Positions 45,777 to 54,571 of a stretch of 64,000 bases of DNA are shown here, in pieces. The DNA comes from JBHHUI01 sp965248775 (lineage in GTDB: Bacteria; Chloroflexota; Anaerolineae; Anaerolineales; JBHHUI01): assembly GCA_965248775.1 (NCBI GenBank), contig OZ252150.1:1488001-1552000 (forward strand). The letters are read 5' to 3'. The notes beneath the pieces are model-generated. The model did no database searches and was not told the origin of the DNA. It saw only the letters and a program-made list of their open reading frames with translations. How positions within the stretch are numbered: position 1 is the first letter of the stretch; every line of letters begins with the position of its first letter. A program made the position numbers and the translations under genes.

Positions 45777-46163
45777 GTGTACAATCCGACCACTATGCCC
45801 GGATTTTCGGCGGCAACAGAGCCAACAGCCCAATCATCGAATAACGGAGTCAACCCCGAATCCAGCTTACAGCTTGAAGCGCTTCAGACTGAGGCAAAAG
45901 CAGCGCTTGCGAACAGCGAATGGTCCACGGCCGCTTTGAAGTTTGAAGCAATTCTCGCCATCGATCCGAAATCTGAGTTTGCACACGAAGGCCTGCGCCG
46001 CGTACGAGACCTGCTGGATGACAATATTACCTCAACAGAAGAGAAGGGATTACAGGAGCGCTCTCGGAACAGAATCTCGGTCCGCCAGCTCAGGATGTAT
46101 ATATATGTTCGCCGTGCGGTTGCACGACTGCTTCGGCGCAGTCGCTCGACAGATGGCACATAA
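45777..46163 (+). CDS. Small protein with a TPR-like helical hairpin, function unknown
   Basis: 128 residues from GTG 45777 (GAGCAG ahead) or 122 from ATG 45795. The N-terminus is low-complexity; residues 33-75 (ALQTEAKAALANSEWSTAAL then KFEAILAIDPKSEFAHEGLR) match one tetratricopeptide-type repeat, and the end is very basic (RMYIYVRRAVARLLRRSRS). Downstream are two hairpin terminators. No family named. Confidence 0.6.
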   Translation: MYNPTTMPGFSAATEPTAQSSNNGVNPESSLQLEALQTEAKAALANSEWSTAALKFEAILAIDPKSEFAHEGLRRVRDLLDDNITSTEEKGLQERSRNRISVRQLRMYIYVRRAVARLLRRSRSTDGT

Positions 46164-46174
46164 ATAAAAACGGA

Positions 46175-46199
46175 CCGGCAATGTTGCCGGCCCGCGCTT
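46175..46199 (+). terminator. Candidate terminator after the TPR-like gene
   Basis: CCGGCAA (46175-46181) pairs with TTGCCGG (46184-46190), then a short CTTTT. Confidence 0.45.
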
Positions 46200-46215
46200 T
46201 TGGAATTGGAATTTG

Positions 46216-46246
46216 AAATGAATGCCTCTCGGCATTCATTTTTTTA
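46216..46246 (+). terminator. Strong intrinsic terminator
   Basis: AATGAATGCC (46217-46226), loop TCTC, GGCATTCATT (46231-46240), then six T. Its right end coincides with the stop codon (46246-46244) of the split membrane-protein gene on the other strand. Confidence 0.8.
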
Positions 46247-46338
46247 TGTGCTCCGACCCAACCACCACCGATATACATAAAAGGCCACGGCACACATAAT
46301 GCCGGCCACGACTACTGCTATCCAGTAGTTCCGCTCAG

Positions 46339-47665
46339 GAACGAGAATTAAATAATTTGGGCAGTTGGTTCACAACGGATGCAAGCAGTGATATTCTCTT
46401 GGCTTCATCAGAACACTAGCCAGCAGGCCATGATGAAACCCTATGCGCCCGAACATGAAGAAATGATGCGCCGCTTTTACAACAGCTTGAACGAGAAAGA
46501 TGGGCGTCGCTTTGCTGGTTTCGAAGCCTTGAGATTTGGACACGGCGGACGGAGTTACATTGCGCGGGTGTTGGGGTGCAGTCGCAACACGGTGAGCAAA
46601 GGCGCCCGCGAAGTCAGTGGCTTGCCCAAGGGCGAAGTGGAGCAGCGCATTCGGAAGCCAGGCGGCGGACGCAAACCGTACTACGTCACATGGGGGGCGC
46701 AACTTGCTGAGAAGTTCCTGGCAGTGTTGCGCGAGCACACAGCCGGTGACCCGATGGACGAGAGGGTGCGCTGGACGAACCTGACCCCGGGCGAGATTGT
46801 TGCAGCGTTGCGGGCCGAGCACGACATCGTGGTCAGCAAATATGTGGTGCGCAAGTTGCTGCAGAAGCACAACTATCGCCGCCGAAAAGCGCAAAAGAAA
46901 CTCGGTTTGAAGGCCGAGATTGAAAACCGCAACGAGCAATTTGAGAACATCACGCGGCTCAAGACCGAATTCGAAGCGGCGGGCAATCCCATTGTCAGCA
47001 TGGACAGCAAGAAAAAGGAATATCTGGGCAATTTCTACCGAGACGGACATTTGTACACCCTGGAAGAACTGCAAACTTATGACCATGATTTCAACAGCTA
47101 TGCTGCTGGGGTCAGCATTCCTCACAGTCTCTACGACTTGCGTCTCAATGTCGGCTACATCCAACTCGGCGGCAGTCATGATACCAGTGAATTCGCTTGC
47201 GATAGCTTTCGCCATTGGTGGTACACATACGGCCACTACCACTATCCCAACGCCACTTCTATTCTCGTGCTTTGCGATGGCGGCGGGAGTAACAGTTCCC
47301 GCTACTACATCTTCAAGCAAGACTTGCAAGCACTGGCCGATGAAATCGGGGTCGAAATTCGCATTGCTCACTATCCACCCTATTGCTCGAAATACAACCC
47401 CAGCGAACACCGTTTCTTCCCGCATGTTACCCGCGCTTGCCAAGGCGTGATCTTCACCAGCCGCAAACTCGTCAAAGAACTGATGGAAAAAACCAGCACC
47501 AAGACCGGACTGAAAGCTTTTGTCCATGTTATTGACCAGGTCTACGAAACCGGTCGTAAAGTAGCCACAGATTTCAGGGACAACATGCGCATTATCTTTG
47601 ATGATTTCTTGCCCCAATGGAATTACCGCGCTCTCCCATTTGCACAAGTTATTTAATTCTCATTC
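46339..47665 (+). mobile_element. ISAzo13-family insertion sequence
   Basis: 24-bp terminal inverted repeats with three mismatches, starting GAACGAGAATTAAATAA at 46339 and ending with the complement of GAATGAGAATTAAATAA at 47665. The 5-bp target duplication CTCAG lies at 46334-46338 and 47666-47670. Length 1327 bp. It interrupts the small membrane-protein gene. Confidence 0.9.
46379..47656 (+). CDS. ISAzo13-family transposase
   Basis: 425 residues (408 if Met18 at 46430, behind an AGCAGG, is the start). N-terminal DNA-binding part with ARVLGCSRNTVSKGAREV and RKPGGGRKP; catalytic acids in IVSMDSKKKEYLGNFYR, ILVLCDGGGSNSSR and KYNPSEHRFF. Typical of the family and full length. Confidence 0.92.
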   Translation: MQAVIFSWLHQNTSQQAMMKPYAPEHEEMMRRFYNSLNEKDGRRFAGFEALRFGHGGRSYIARVLGCSRNTVSKGAREVSGLPKGEVEQRIRKPGGGRKPYYVTWGAQLAEKFLAVLREHTAGDPMDERVRWTNLTPGEIVAALRAEHDIVVSKYVVRKLLQKHNYRRRKAQKKLGLKAEIENRNEQFENITRLKTEFEAAGNPIVSMDSKKKEYLGNFYRDGHLYTLEELQTYDHDFNSYAAGVSIPHSLYDLRLNVGYIQLGGSHDTSEFACDSFRHWWYTYGHYHYPNATSILVLCDGGGSNSSRYYIFKQDLQALADEIGVEIRIAHYPPYCSKYNPSEHRFFPHVTRACQGVIFTSRKLVKELMEKTSTKTGLKAFVHVIDQVYETGRKVATDFRDNMRIIFDDFLPQWNYRALPFAQVI

Positions 47666-47916
47666 CTCAGCGAAAATCGCCAATCCTGTTCCAATTGCCC
47701 CTCCCACATACACTGTCATGGCTGTCCATATGATGATAAATGTGCCAAATAGCCAAAACTTCATCAAGCCCAACCTCTTCGCCTGATCGTCCATAATATT
47801 CCTCCTTTGAATTAACGGACATTTGAATAGCAAGGCCGATTTTATATCAGAGGGATTGCGATTGCAAACAAGAGAAAACATAATACGTCAACTACAAATG
47901 AAAATTATCTTAAAAT

Positions 47917-49902
47917 TTACGGAGACGGCCAATCAAGTAAAACAAACTCCCCCGTTCGATTTCCGACCTCATCTATCACTTGGACATTGACTACCTCAGG
48001 ATAGGAGTACATCCCAATCCGAATTGCTGTGGCACTTTTAACATCCGCTAAGGGTGCGGCAAAAAGGCTCATCACCAGATCGGCCGACTGCCACGAATGG
48101 GCTGGAAAAACAGAACGATCATCTTGAGCAACGATGTTTCCGTTTCTGTCGATCAATTGGTTGAAGAGATGATAGTCGTCGGGCTCTGGCACCCCGACAT
48201 GCCATGCAACGGACCATGTTCCACCATCACCATGGTTATACCCGATAATGCGAACGCCGTTATCCAATAAGGCCGATGTCGTGACTTGATGCTGGATAAT
48301 TACGTCCTCCTGTTGTGGCGGCACTGACAATATTTCTATCGCGCCCTCCCCTACCCGGAGCGGCAATATCTGACGGGTCCTCTGCCACTGGGCGTATACA
48401 TCTCTCGCAGGTAATTCTGCATCTGTGACGATTACAACAGATGGACCAAACGGCCATACAGCTGAATTTCGACCATCAACAAATCTGTGAGGCACATTCC
48501 GAAGAAGTGTCGCGTACACAGCTGGGGTATCTGCAAGTGCGGGGGAATTACCTGGACTGACAACGAGCACCTCCCACCCGACTCCATCTGTGAGCAAATC
48601 CGTAGCAAGCGCAGCAGCCTGCAGCTGCAGTCGTATCGGTGTACCAAAGCCCCCCGGTGTTGTTCGCACATTCACAAATCCAAGGAGGATTAATATACTC
48701 CAGACTTGCATGCCTGCAGTTAAGATCAGAGTTGTCCAAAGAATCACTTTTCCAGATCGAAAACGCGAGGCTTGATGAGAGGCCCGAAAAATCCAGGCAC
48801 AAGCGATGTAGCCAGCTGGAATAGCCACGATAAGATAATGAGGAAATATATCTATAAAACCAAGGGAAAATAATATGATCGGTACAGTAATCCACATCCC
48901 AATAAATAGAGCAGGCACATTGGACGCAGTCGCTCGCCGAGAGCTTTCAGATTGATCGCCGACAACCAACTTGACATTTGTGTCCTTGGATGACAAATTC
49001 CAAATCAAACCGGCCAATCCGACGACTGCAAACGCAGACCAGAGCCAGTACAACCAGGTTAAATCAGGCACCAGGGCCAGATAGTCGCGAAATGATGTAC
49101 CCGTGAGCGAATGCAAATTGCTCCCTGCAATGATGTGCTGCACAAAGCGCATGGCGTCAATGTTCGGGGCAGAATCTGATTCTCCAATGCGAGAAATCGC
49201 CTCCCATATGTCTTGAATTGTGGGCAAGATAAAAAAAAGGAATGGGCTGAGCAACCCGATCGAGACCAGGCCCCCAACCGCGAACTTACGCCAATGGATT
49301 TGCTGCCAAGACCATAGTATAAAAATTACCGTTATAGGAACCAGAGCAAAAGCTGAGAAATGCAACTGAAATGCAATGACGAGCAAAACAACATGCACTG
49401 CGAGCATGTTCCAACGACGTTCCGCGAAAGACAACAGTCCCGTGAAAGCCCAACCAATGACAAAGAGCGGCAGCAGATTTTGAGCCCAAATCTTTCTTGA
49501 ATAGATGATTGCCCATGGGCTGACAGCGTACATCAATGAGACGGCGAGCGCCGCTTTTGATCCCCAATAACGCCGCACAAAAAGCCAACAGACACCAACT
49601 GAGAGAGTATTTAACAAACCGGTGAACAATGTCGCCGCATAAGGATGCTTCCAAAGCGTTAGCGGCAGAGCATATAACCAGACGCTCATAGGGAAGTTGG
49701 GAATCCCGACAGAAGAGGTGATCCCGTGTAAAGGGAAGGCTTTTCCCTCAGCCAGGTCGAGCGCCAGGCTGAGCAAGCGCGCTTCGTCTGCCTTGAATTC
49801 CGTTATACCCGGCCAGCCCATGCGCATGACTCCAGCCAAAAGCAAGATTCCCAGGAGCAATAAGAAATCTGCCTGACATGGATTAAGAACCTTCAGATTC
49901 AC
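47917..49902 (-). CDS. GT-C (PMT_2-like) membrane glycosyltransferase, tandem copy 2
   Basis: 661 residues from GTG 49902, overlapping the preceding stop by four bases (GTGA). About eleven membrane helices; first-loop motif FKADEARLLSLALDLAEGK, then SVGIPNFPMSVWLYALPLTL and YSRKIWAQNLLPLFV. The last ~200 residues are soluble beta-rich. The protein is a paralogue of the gene upstream, with the same motif order, so the pair arose by duplication. Expected to move a sugar from polyprenyl phosphate on the outer face of the membrane. Confidence 0.82.
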   Translation of the reverse strand: MNLKVLNPCQADFLLLLGILLLAGVMRMGWPGITEFKADEARLLSLALDLAEGKAFPLHGITSSVGIPNFPMSVWLYALPLTLWKHPYAATLFTGLLNTLSVGVCWLFVRRYWGSKAALAVSLMYAVSPWAIIYSRKIWAQNLLPLFVIGWAFTGLLSFAERRWNMLAVHVVLLVIAFQLHFSAFALVPITVIFILWSWQQIHWRKFAVGGLVSIGLLSPFLFFILPTIQDIWEAISRIGESDSAPNIDAMRFVQHIIAGSNLHSLTGTSFRDYLALVPDLTWLYWLWSAFAVVGLAGLIWNLSSKDTNVKLVVGDQSESSRRATASNVPALFIGMWITVPIILFSLGFIDIFPHYLIVAIPAGYIACAWIFRASHQASRFRSGKVILWTTLILTAGMQVWSILILLGFVNVRTTPGGFGTPIRLQLQAAALATDLLTDGVGWEVLVVSPGNSPALADTPAVYATLLRNVPHRFVDGRNSAVWPFGPSVVIVTDAELPARDVYAQWQRTRQILPLRVGEGAIEILSVPPQQEDVIIQHQVTTSALLDNGVRIIGYNHGDGGTWSVAWHVGVPEPDDYHLFNQLIDRNGNIVAQDDRSVFPAHSWQSADLVMSLFAAPLADVKSATAIRIGMYSYPEVVNVQVIDEVGNRTGEFVLLDWPSP

Positions 49903-51860
49903 GGCTTATCAATTATAAATGGGCCGAGTTTGTGTATATCCCCAATGGATTGGCCATGCGCATCATGCCAGTTTAATCTGGTTAGGTCTGGATAGGAATA
50001 CATACCCACATTGAAGTAATACATTTCAGGGATCACCGTTAGCTCGAACTCACCCCAGGTCACCACGAGATCGCCTATCTCCCACGAGCGTGACGACACC
50101 CCCCCATCATTGCCTATTATGAATTCATCATCAGGTTCCGAATACAGATGTATAAAACGATGCAAGTCCACTGGGACGGGCGGTTTGAGAACGATCCAGC
50201 GCAGGCTAAGCCGCAGACTGTCGGCAAATGTATCGATCCGATAGCCCGTAAGTTTTGCACTCTCGCCCACATTTACTGGATTGATATTTTCGAACCCAAC
50301 CAAGTCTTGATCAAGCGCAGAGAGAACTACGTAGGGAACATCACCAGGACTACGAGGATACTCTGACCTTGGGAATCTGTTGCCCATTCCGGTAAGCACT
50401 GCCAATGCCGGGACATCCGGCCGAACGAAGAGTAACTCTGCCCCACCGGATGGAATGAGGATTGAACCAGTTCCATCAACAAGTCGGTGCGGATATTCCC
50501 AAAATAAAACTTTGAATTTGGCAGGATCGGCATTGTAATCGGGCTCGTCAGAGAAGCTATGCACAGAAACCGGGTTGTCTGTCATCAATGATTGAGCCAC
50601 AGCGCGGGGATAAAGAAGTGGTGTACGTATCATTCCATTCGGTGTGTGATTCTTCTGAATGAAATCGAGAGAGCGGCCAACCCAGACTGCTTGCCAGAGG
50701 CAGAGCAAGATTGCCAGCCCGAGGATGAGTTTTCGAAGACGTTGATTGTGAATTGCTCTGAGTCCAGCTCCGGCGGCGATATAAACAGCCGGCAGCGATA
50801 CGAGCATGTAGTGTTGGTTCACCGGGATAAAGTGCACAGTAAATGTCAATGGTGCAGCGACTACCCATAAGGGCAAGAGAGAAGCAGTGACATCTTGACG
50901 GCTTGCTTCTGTTGGTTTTCGCAATGAATTCCAAATAGAACGAAGACCTCCCCAGAGGCCCCCGAGTGCGAGTGTAACAACACCAATTCCGAGTAAAAGA
51001 GACGAGAGCCCATCTTGCGACGGCATGCCTCCACCGGCGAAGAAATTCGTCCAGCGGTAGCCAACTGCCAGTCGAATTAAATCTCGAAATGCGATAGCGT
51101 CAATAGAAATCGATTGTGAAAATGATTGATTTGCGACCAAGCCAAATTCAGGCGCGCAACATCTGATGCCGAAAAGAAAGGGTAACGCGGCCAGCGCGCC
51201 TAATCCAATTCCGATGAATAACTGTGATCTCAGATTCCATAACTGAAATATCAAAACGAGGCAGACCGTCCCGATAAGCAATGCAATCCCGGCATAATGT
51301 ACTTGCCATGCGGTGACGGCCAGGAAGTAATGTGCAATCAGCGCCGAATTGATCCTGTTCCGAATCCCCAGAACAGCGCAGGCTGCCCACAGAATAGCCA
51401 GCGGGCCCAACAAGTTTTGTGCCCAGATATTACGGGCATAGATAACTGTATACGGAAGCGTTGCCGCCAGGAATGCCGCCAGGAGCGCTGCATCCCATTC
51501 CCATGTGCCCCTGACAAGCCACCACAGCCCCCCAATGGCAACTATGTTCAAGATGCCGACGAAGGCCGTAGCAACAAGTGGATCTACTGAGAGAGAATAT
51601 GGCAGGCTGAATATCCAGGCGGCAGCAGGTGGATTTGGCAATGCAGCGGATGAAGGCATTCCGAGCAGCGCCGGCGCACCTGCCCGTGCCATATCCAGGG
51701 CGATCAGGCTCAAGCGTGCCTCGTCAAAATCAAATGAATTTATCCCCGCCCAGCCCAGACGCAGGAGAGCAGCGAGCAGCAGAATTGCTGTCAACCCGGC
51801 AAATTCGATTTTATAATTGGGGGGTATACGCAATTTGATGCTAGAGGAGGTATCGCTCAA
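49899..51860 (-). CDS. GT-C (PMT_2-like) membrane glycosyltransferase, tandem copy 1
   Basis: 653 residues. Motifs parallel to the downstream copy: FDFDEARLSLIALDMARAG, SSAALPNPPAAAWIFSLPYS, YARNIWAQNLLGPLAILWA. DEAR takes the place of the catalytic-loop acid pair (DE) seen as HPDER in the other GT-C genes of the window. The C-terminal soluble part differs more than the membrane core. Start at 51860 (TTG) reads MSDTSSSIKLRIPPNYKIEF before helix 1. Confidence 0.82.
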   Translation of the reverse strand: MSDTSSSIKLRIPPNYKIEFAGLTAILLLAALLRLGWAGINSFDFDEARLSLIALDMARAGAPALLGMPSSAALPNPPAAAWIFSLPYSLSVDPLVATAFVGILNIVAIGGLWWLVRGTWEWDAALLAAFLAATLPYTVIYARNIWAQNLLGPLAILWAACAVLGIRNRINSALIAHYFLAVTAWQVHYAGIALLIGTVCLVLIFQLWNLRSQLFIGIGLGALAALPFLFGIRCCAPEFGLVANQSFSQSISIDAIAFRDLIRLAVGYRWTNFFAGGGMPSQDGLSSLLLGIGVVTLALGGLWGGLRSIWNSLRKPTEASRQDVTASLLPLWVVAAPLTFTVHFIPVNQHYMLVSLPAVYIAAGAGLRAIHNQRLRKLILGLAILLCLWQAVWVGRSLDFIQKNHTPNGMIRTPLLYPRAVAQSLMTDNPVSVHSFSDEPDYNADPAKFKVLFWEYPHRLVDGTGSILIPSGGAELLFVRPDVPALAVLTGMGNRFPRSEYPRSPGDVPYVVLSALDQDLVGFENINPVNVGESAKLTGYRIDTFADSLRLSLRWIVLKPPVPVDLHRFIHLYSEPDDEFIIGNDGGVSSRSWEIGDLVVTWGEFELTVIPEMYYFNVGMYSYPDLTRLNWHDAHGQSIGDIHKLGPFIIDKP

Positions 51861-51893
51861 GCTCGAGAGTTGTTCGCAAGCGTTCTTCGTCCG

Positions 51894-52418
51894 TCACGCC
51901 AACTGGGACGGAGGCTTTCTATGACTACTTTCAGCAGTGCCGGAGTCAGCCAGCACTTCCAGCGCGTGTGGCAGGACAGGAGCGAGTATCTCTATGTATT
52001 CGCGTACAGCTTTAGGATTGCCGGGCAAATTGATAATCAATGAACGGCCACGAATACCTGCAACTCCGCGGGAGAGCATCGCATGTGGCGTCACCTTCAG
52101 ACTTGCTGCTCGAACAGCTTCCATCAGCCCGGGCGTGTCGCGCTCAATCAGAGCCCTCGTGGCTTCAGGCGTTATATCTCGTGGGGCAAAACCGGTACCC
52201 CCGGTTGTAAGAATGAGTTGAGCCTGTCCCTGATCTGCCCACCCAATCAGCTTTGTAGTAATCTGACTTTTGTCGTCAGCTACAACGTCCGTTAGTTCGC
52301 ACTCCCAACCCAAGTAACGACGAATAGCCTGCACTGTTGCCGGTCCGCCCACATCTTCCCGCTCTCCCCTTGCGCTGCGATCGCTGACCGTCAAGACTGC
52401 CACAGAAGGATGGTTCAC
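51894..52418 (-). CDS. mogA: Molybdopterin adenylyltransferase (MogA/MoaB family)
   Basis: 174 residues from GTG 52418, which overlaps the stop of the PHP gene as GTGA. LTVSDRSARGEREDVGGPAT opening, the molybdopterin-binding loop LILTTGGTGFAPRDITPEAT, and SLIINLPGNPKAVREYIE. It adenylates molybdopterin before molybdenum insertion. No other moa/moe gene is in the window. Translational coupling to a PHP-AlbA_2 protein is unusual for this family and may be incidental. Confidence 0.9.
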   Translation of the reverse strand: MNHPSVAVLTVSDRSARGEREDVGGPATVQAIRRYLGWECELTDVVADDKSQITTKLIGWADQGQAQLILTTGGTGFAPRDITPEATRALIERDTPGLMEAVRAASLKVTPHAMLSRGVAGIRGRSLIINLPGNPKAVREYIEILAPVLPHALEVLADSGTAESSHRKPPSQLA

Positions 52419-54154
52419 TCTTCGTTGCCGACAAGGTCCTTCCACGGACCATGGATGCCGTCATCGTTGACGCCATAATATACGCGCAACCCATTTGGTC
52501 CGCGTTGAGCCAGATCATAACGCCGACTTCCTACACGACCGAGTTGCCTTAATAATCCGAGATCTCCTTGCCACGCGATCTTGGCTTGCTCAAGCTTCGA
52601 GTCGCTTTCGTACTGTTCGATGGCATAGTGCCAGAGTCGGCGCGCAGATTTCCGAGTCACGTTTTTAACCTGGTTGCCATTTCGCAAATCTCTCATCGTA
52701 TGGTAACGCGTCCCATCCCGATCCTCGCTTGCAACAATTTCAACACCAGTACGCGGAGGGCCAACCTGCGCTGCGGGTGTTTCCTCATTGCTAGTCTGCG
52801 TGCGTTCGCCGTTCGTTGAAGGCATTACAGGCAAGGTAGCCAATGATGAACGGTTCGTACGGAGCACAAGTTGGACTATTTCATCACGTACGGCGAGCGA
52901 AGTATCCGACTCCGTACGGACATAGATTTTATTGTCATCAATCGCGTAAGGAGGATCATCACCGCGTGGGACGGTGATTCGAACAACTTTTTTTCCCTGC
53001 GATGAAATCGTATCGAGACTGGACTGTAAAGTAGGCGTAATCTTTGTTGAAATCTCCTGATGCAAATCATCGACCACACGGATCGGGTTTGTGACACCAA
53101 CGGGTTTTTCCTTGGCGTTTTCGGAAACGCCAATATAGACAGTACCACCATTAGCATTTGCTAGTGCACACACATCTGCAATGATCGCGTAGCGATGACC
53201 ACCGCGGGAGGTTACTCGTTCGTGGAAGCTCTGGACTATATTTGCGCCTTCTTCGCGCGCCGCTTGCACAAGATCAGGAGCTTGCCCCGACCCACGAAAA
53301 GGACGGGTGCGGAAGAAGTCGTCGCTTACGAAAAGATTACGCAAGGCCTCAAATGAAACTTCTTCCAACTGCAATTCAGTAACACGATCACCAACCCCAA
53401 GATGTTTTGCATCGTTTGAATCACGTGTGATTCGATGCGCATCCGATCCCTGAATGCAATGCATCCGGCGCGGATACTCTGGCTTTGATCCATTAAAGAA
53501 ACGCGCGGTTGATCGCTTGGTCTTACTCTCGAGATCAGTGACTTCGAGAGCATGCAAGTGTTGGTCTTGTGTGTAGGCAATTTTCGTCTGTCCACCAAAA
53601 TTGAAGCCGCGCATGGCAACCCCATTGCTCGAGTTGGCGTGGGCTGCAATTGCCAGCCCTCCGGCCTGATCGATCATCTGGTATGCGGCTAATACGTCAG
53701 AGGTAGCACCGACTGTAGATGAACCTTCGTCAATCTTCTCAGAGGGGATATTCAGACTGAGCAGGACGTGCTCAATCGCCCGGACGGTTGTGTCCGGCGA
53801 GAATAGAGCGAGAATGTGAAATCCAAAGGTTGCAGTAAATTCAAATCCTGGCAGGACGAGAACCTTCCTTAAGAGACGTCGATACTCTTCCATTTGACGT
53901 GTCTCGTCGGGCTGCAACCGATTTAGTCTTTCTAAAAACTCCAGGTCTACAATCTCCTGTTGCATTGTTCTATAGCCTGCAACTGTGTTGTGATCCGTAA
54001 ATGCAATAACATCCAGATTGCGAGCCTCGGCCTGGCGTAATATGTCCAGGTAATTCACGCCCCGTTCGCGGTAGTCACTTGAGGCGGGTGTATGTAAATG
54101 TAAATCAACGAGACGCCAAGTGCGTTTCGCCGTTATTTTTCTTCGTCTAGCCAC
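52415..54154 (-). CDS. PHP phosphoesterase domain fused to an AlbA_2 (Schlafen-type) domain
   Basis: 579 residues. PHP metal sites: DLHLHTPASSDYRERG (17-32), FTDHNTV (about 52-58), PGFEFTATFGFH, AIAAHANSSNG and IQGSDAHRI. After residue 290 comes AlbA_2: VQSFHERVTSRGGHRYAIIA, ANANGGTVYIGVSENAKEKP, then VRITVPRGDDPPYAIDDNKIYVRTESDT. The tail (430-579) is a separate basic module with RYHTMRDLRNGNQVKNVTR. PHP domains hydrolyse phosphoesters; AlbA_2 binds nucleic acid and occurs in regulators and defence proteins. The substrate is unknown; a nucleic-acid phosphodiesterase or regulator is possible. Confidence 0.82.
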   Translation of the reverse strand: MARRRKITAKRTWRLVDLHLHTPASSDYRERGVNYLDILRQAEARNLDVIAFTDHNTVAGYRTMQQEIVDLEFLERLNRLQPDETRQMEEYRRLLRKVLVLPGFEFTATFGFHILALFSPDTTVRAIEHVLLSLNIPSEKIDEGSSTVGATSDVLAAYQMIDQAGGLAIAAHANSSNGVAMRGFNFGGQTKIAYTQDQHLHALEVTDLESKTKRSTARFFNGSKPEYPRRMHCIQGSDAHRITRDSNDAKHLGVGDRVTELQLEEVSFEALRNLFVSDDFFRTRPFRGSGQAPDLVQAAREEGANIVQSFHERVTSRGGHRYAIIADVCALANANGGTVYIGVSENAKEKPVGVTNPIRVVDDLHQEISTKITPTLQSSLDTISSQGKKVVRITVPRGDDPPYAIDDNKIYVRTESDTSLAVRDEIVQLVLRTNRSSLATLPVMPSTNGERTQTSNEETPAAQVGPPRTGVEIVASEDRDGTRYHTMRDLRNGNQVKNVTRKSARRLWHYAIEQYESDSKLEQAKIAWQGDLGLLRQLGRVGSRRYDLAQRGPNGLRVYYGVNDDGIHGPWKDLVGNEE

Positions 54155-54182
54155 GGTTTGGCTTATTTATTCCTTTTCTGTT

Positions 54183-54536
54183 TTATGAGAGTGTCTGATT
54201 TATTAATGCAGAGAGTTGGTCAGGAGTATAAGGCTTTTGAATAAATGCATTCGCCCCCTGTTCTGCACATTCTATTTTCATATCAAACCCGGAGGTCATG
54301 ATATTTTTTTGTTTAATTAAGTCGGCATCAGCTCGAACTGTCTCCAGTATTTCCAACCCATTTGCGTCTGCAAGGTGAATATCCATCAATACAACATCTG
54401 GACGTTCAGCCCTAATTCCATCCAGAACAGCGGATCCGAGTCCAATTTGGATAACTTCAAACCCATCCATCTCCAAGAGTGTACGCAACAACTTCACCAT
54501 GGTCTGGTCATCATCGACGATCAATATCTTGGTCAC
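54183..54536 (-). CDS. Single-domain response regulator (CheY-like receiver)
   Basis: 117 residues. Acid pocket ILIVDDDQT, phosphoryl-acceptor Asp in VVLMDIHLADANGLEIL, Thr/Ser in NIMTSGF and Lys in FIQKPYTPDQL. No output domain, so it signals by protein contact. Between lon and the PHP gene on the same strand; no histidine kinase nearby. Confidence 0.92.
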   Translation of the reverse strand: MTKILIVDDDQTMVKLLRTLLEMDGFEVIQIGLGSAVLDGIRAERPDVVLMDIHLADANGLEILETVRADADLIKQKNIMTSGFDMKIECAEQGANAFIQKPYTPDQLSALINQTLS

Positions 54537-54571
54537 ACTGAATACCCCTCTACGGATGAAATTCTCTTGGC

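Larger units (their letters stand above)
46244..47794 (-). pseudogene. 72-residue two-helix membrane protein split by an ISAzo13-type element
   Basis: AAAGGAGG precedes ATG 47794. The 5' piece reads MDDQAKRLGLMKFWLFGTFI and on to VYVGGAIGTGLAIFAE; the 3' piece after the element (46338-46244) reads RNYWIAVVVAGIMCAVAFYV then YRWWLGRST and stop. Joining them with one copy of CTCAG restores ...TTC GCT GAG CGG AAC... in frame, 72 codons with two transmembrane helices. The present 5' piece would still make a one-helix peptide ending FAEE. Function unknown; it neighbours the GT-C pair. Confidence 0.85.

Noticed and set aside
46370..47647. 425-codon frame antisense to the ISAzo13 transposase
   Set aside because: Mirror of the transposase codon pattern; no domain or start signal, and the plus-strand protein has clear catalytic motifs.
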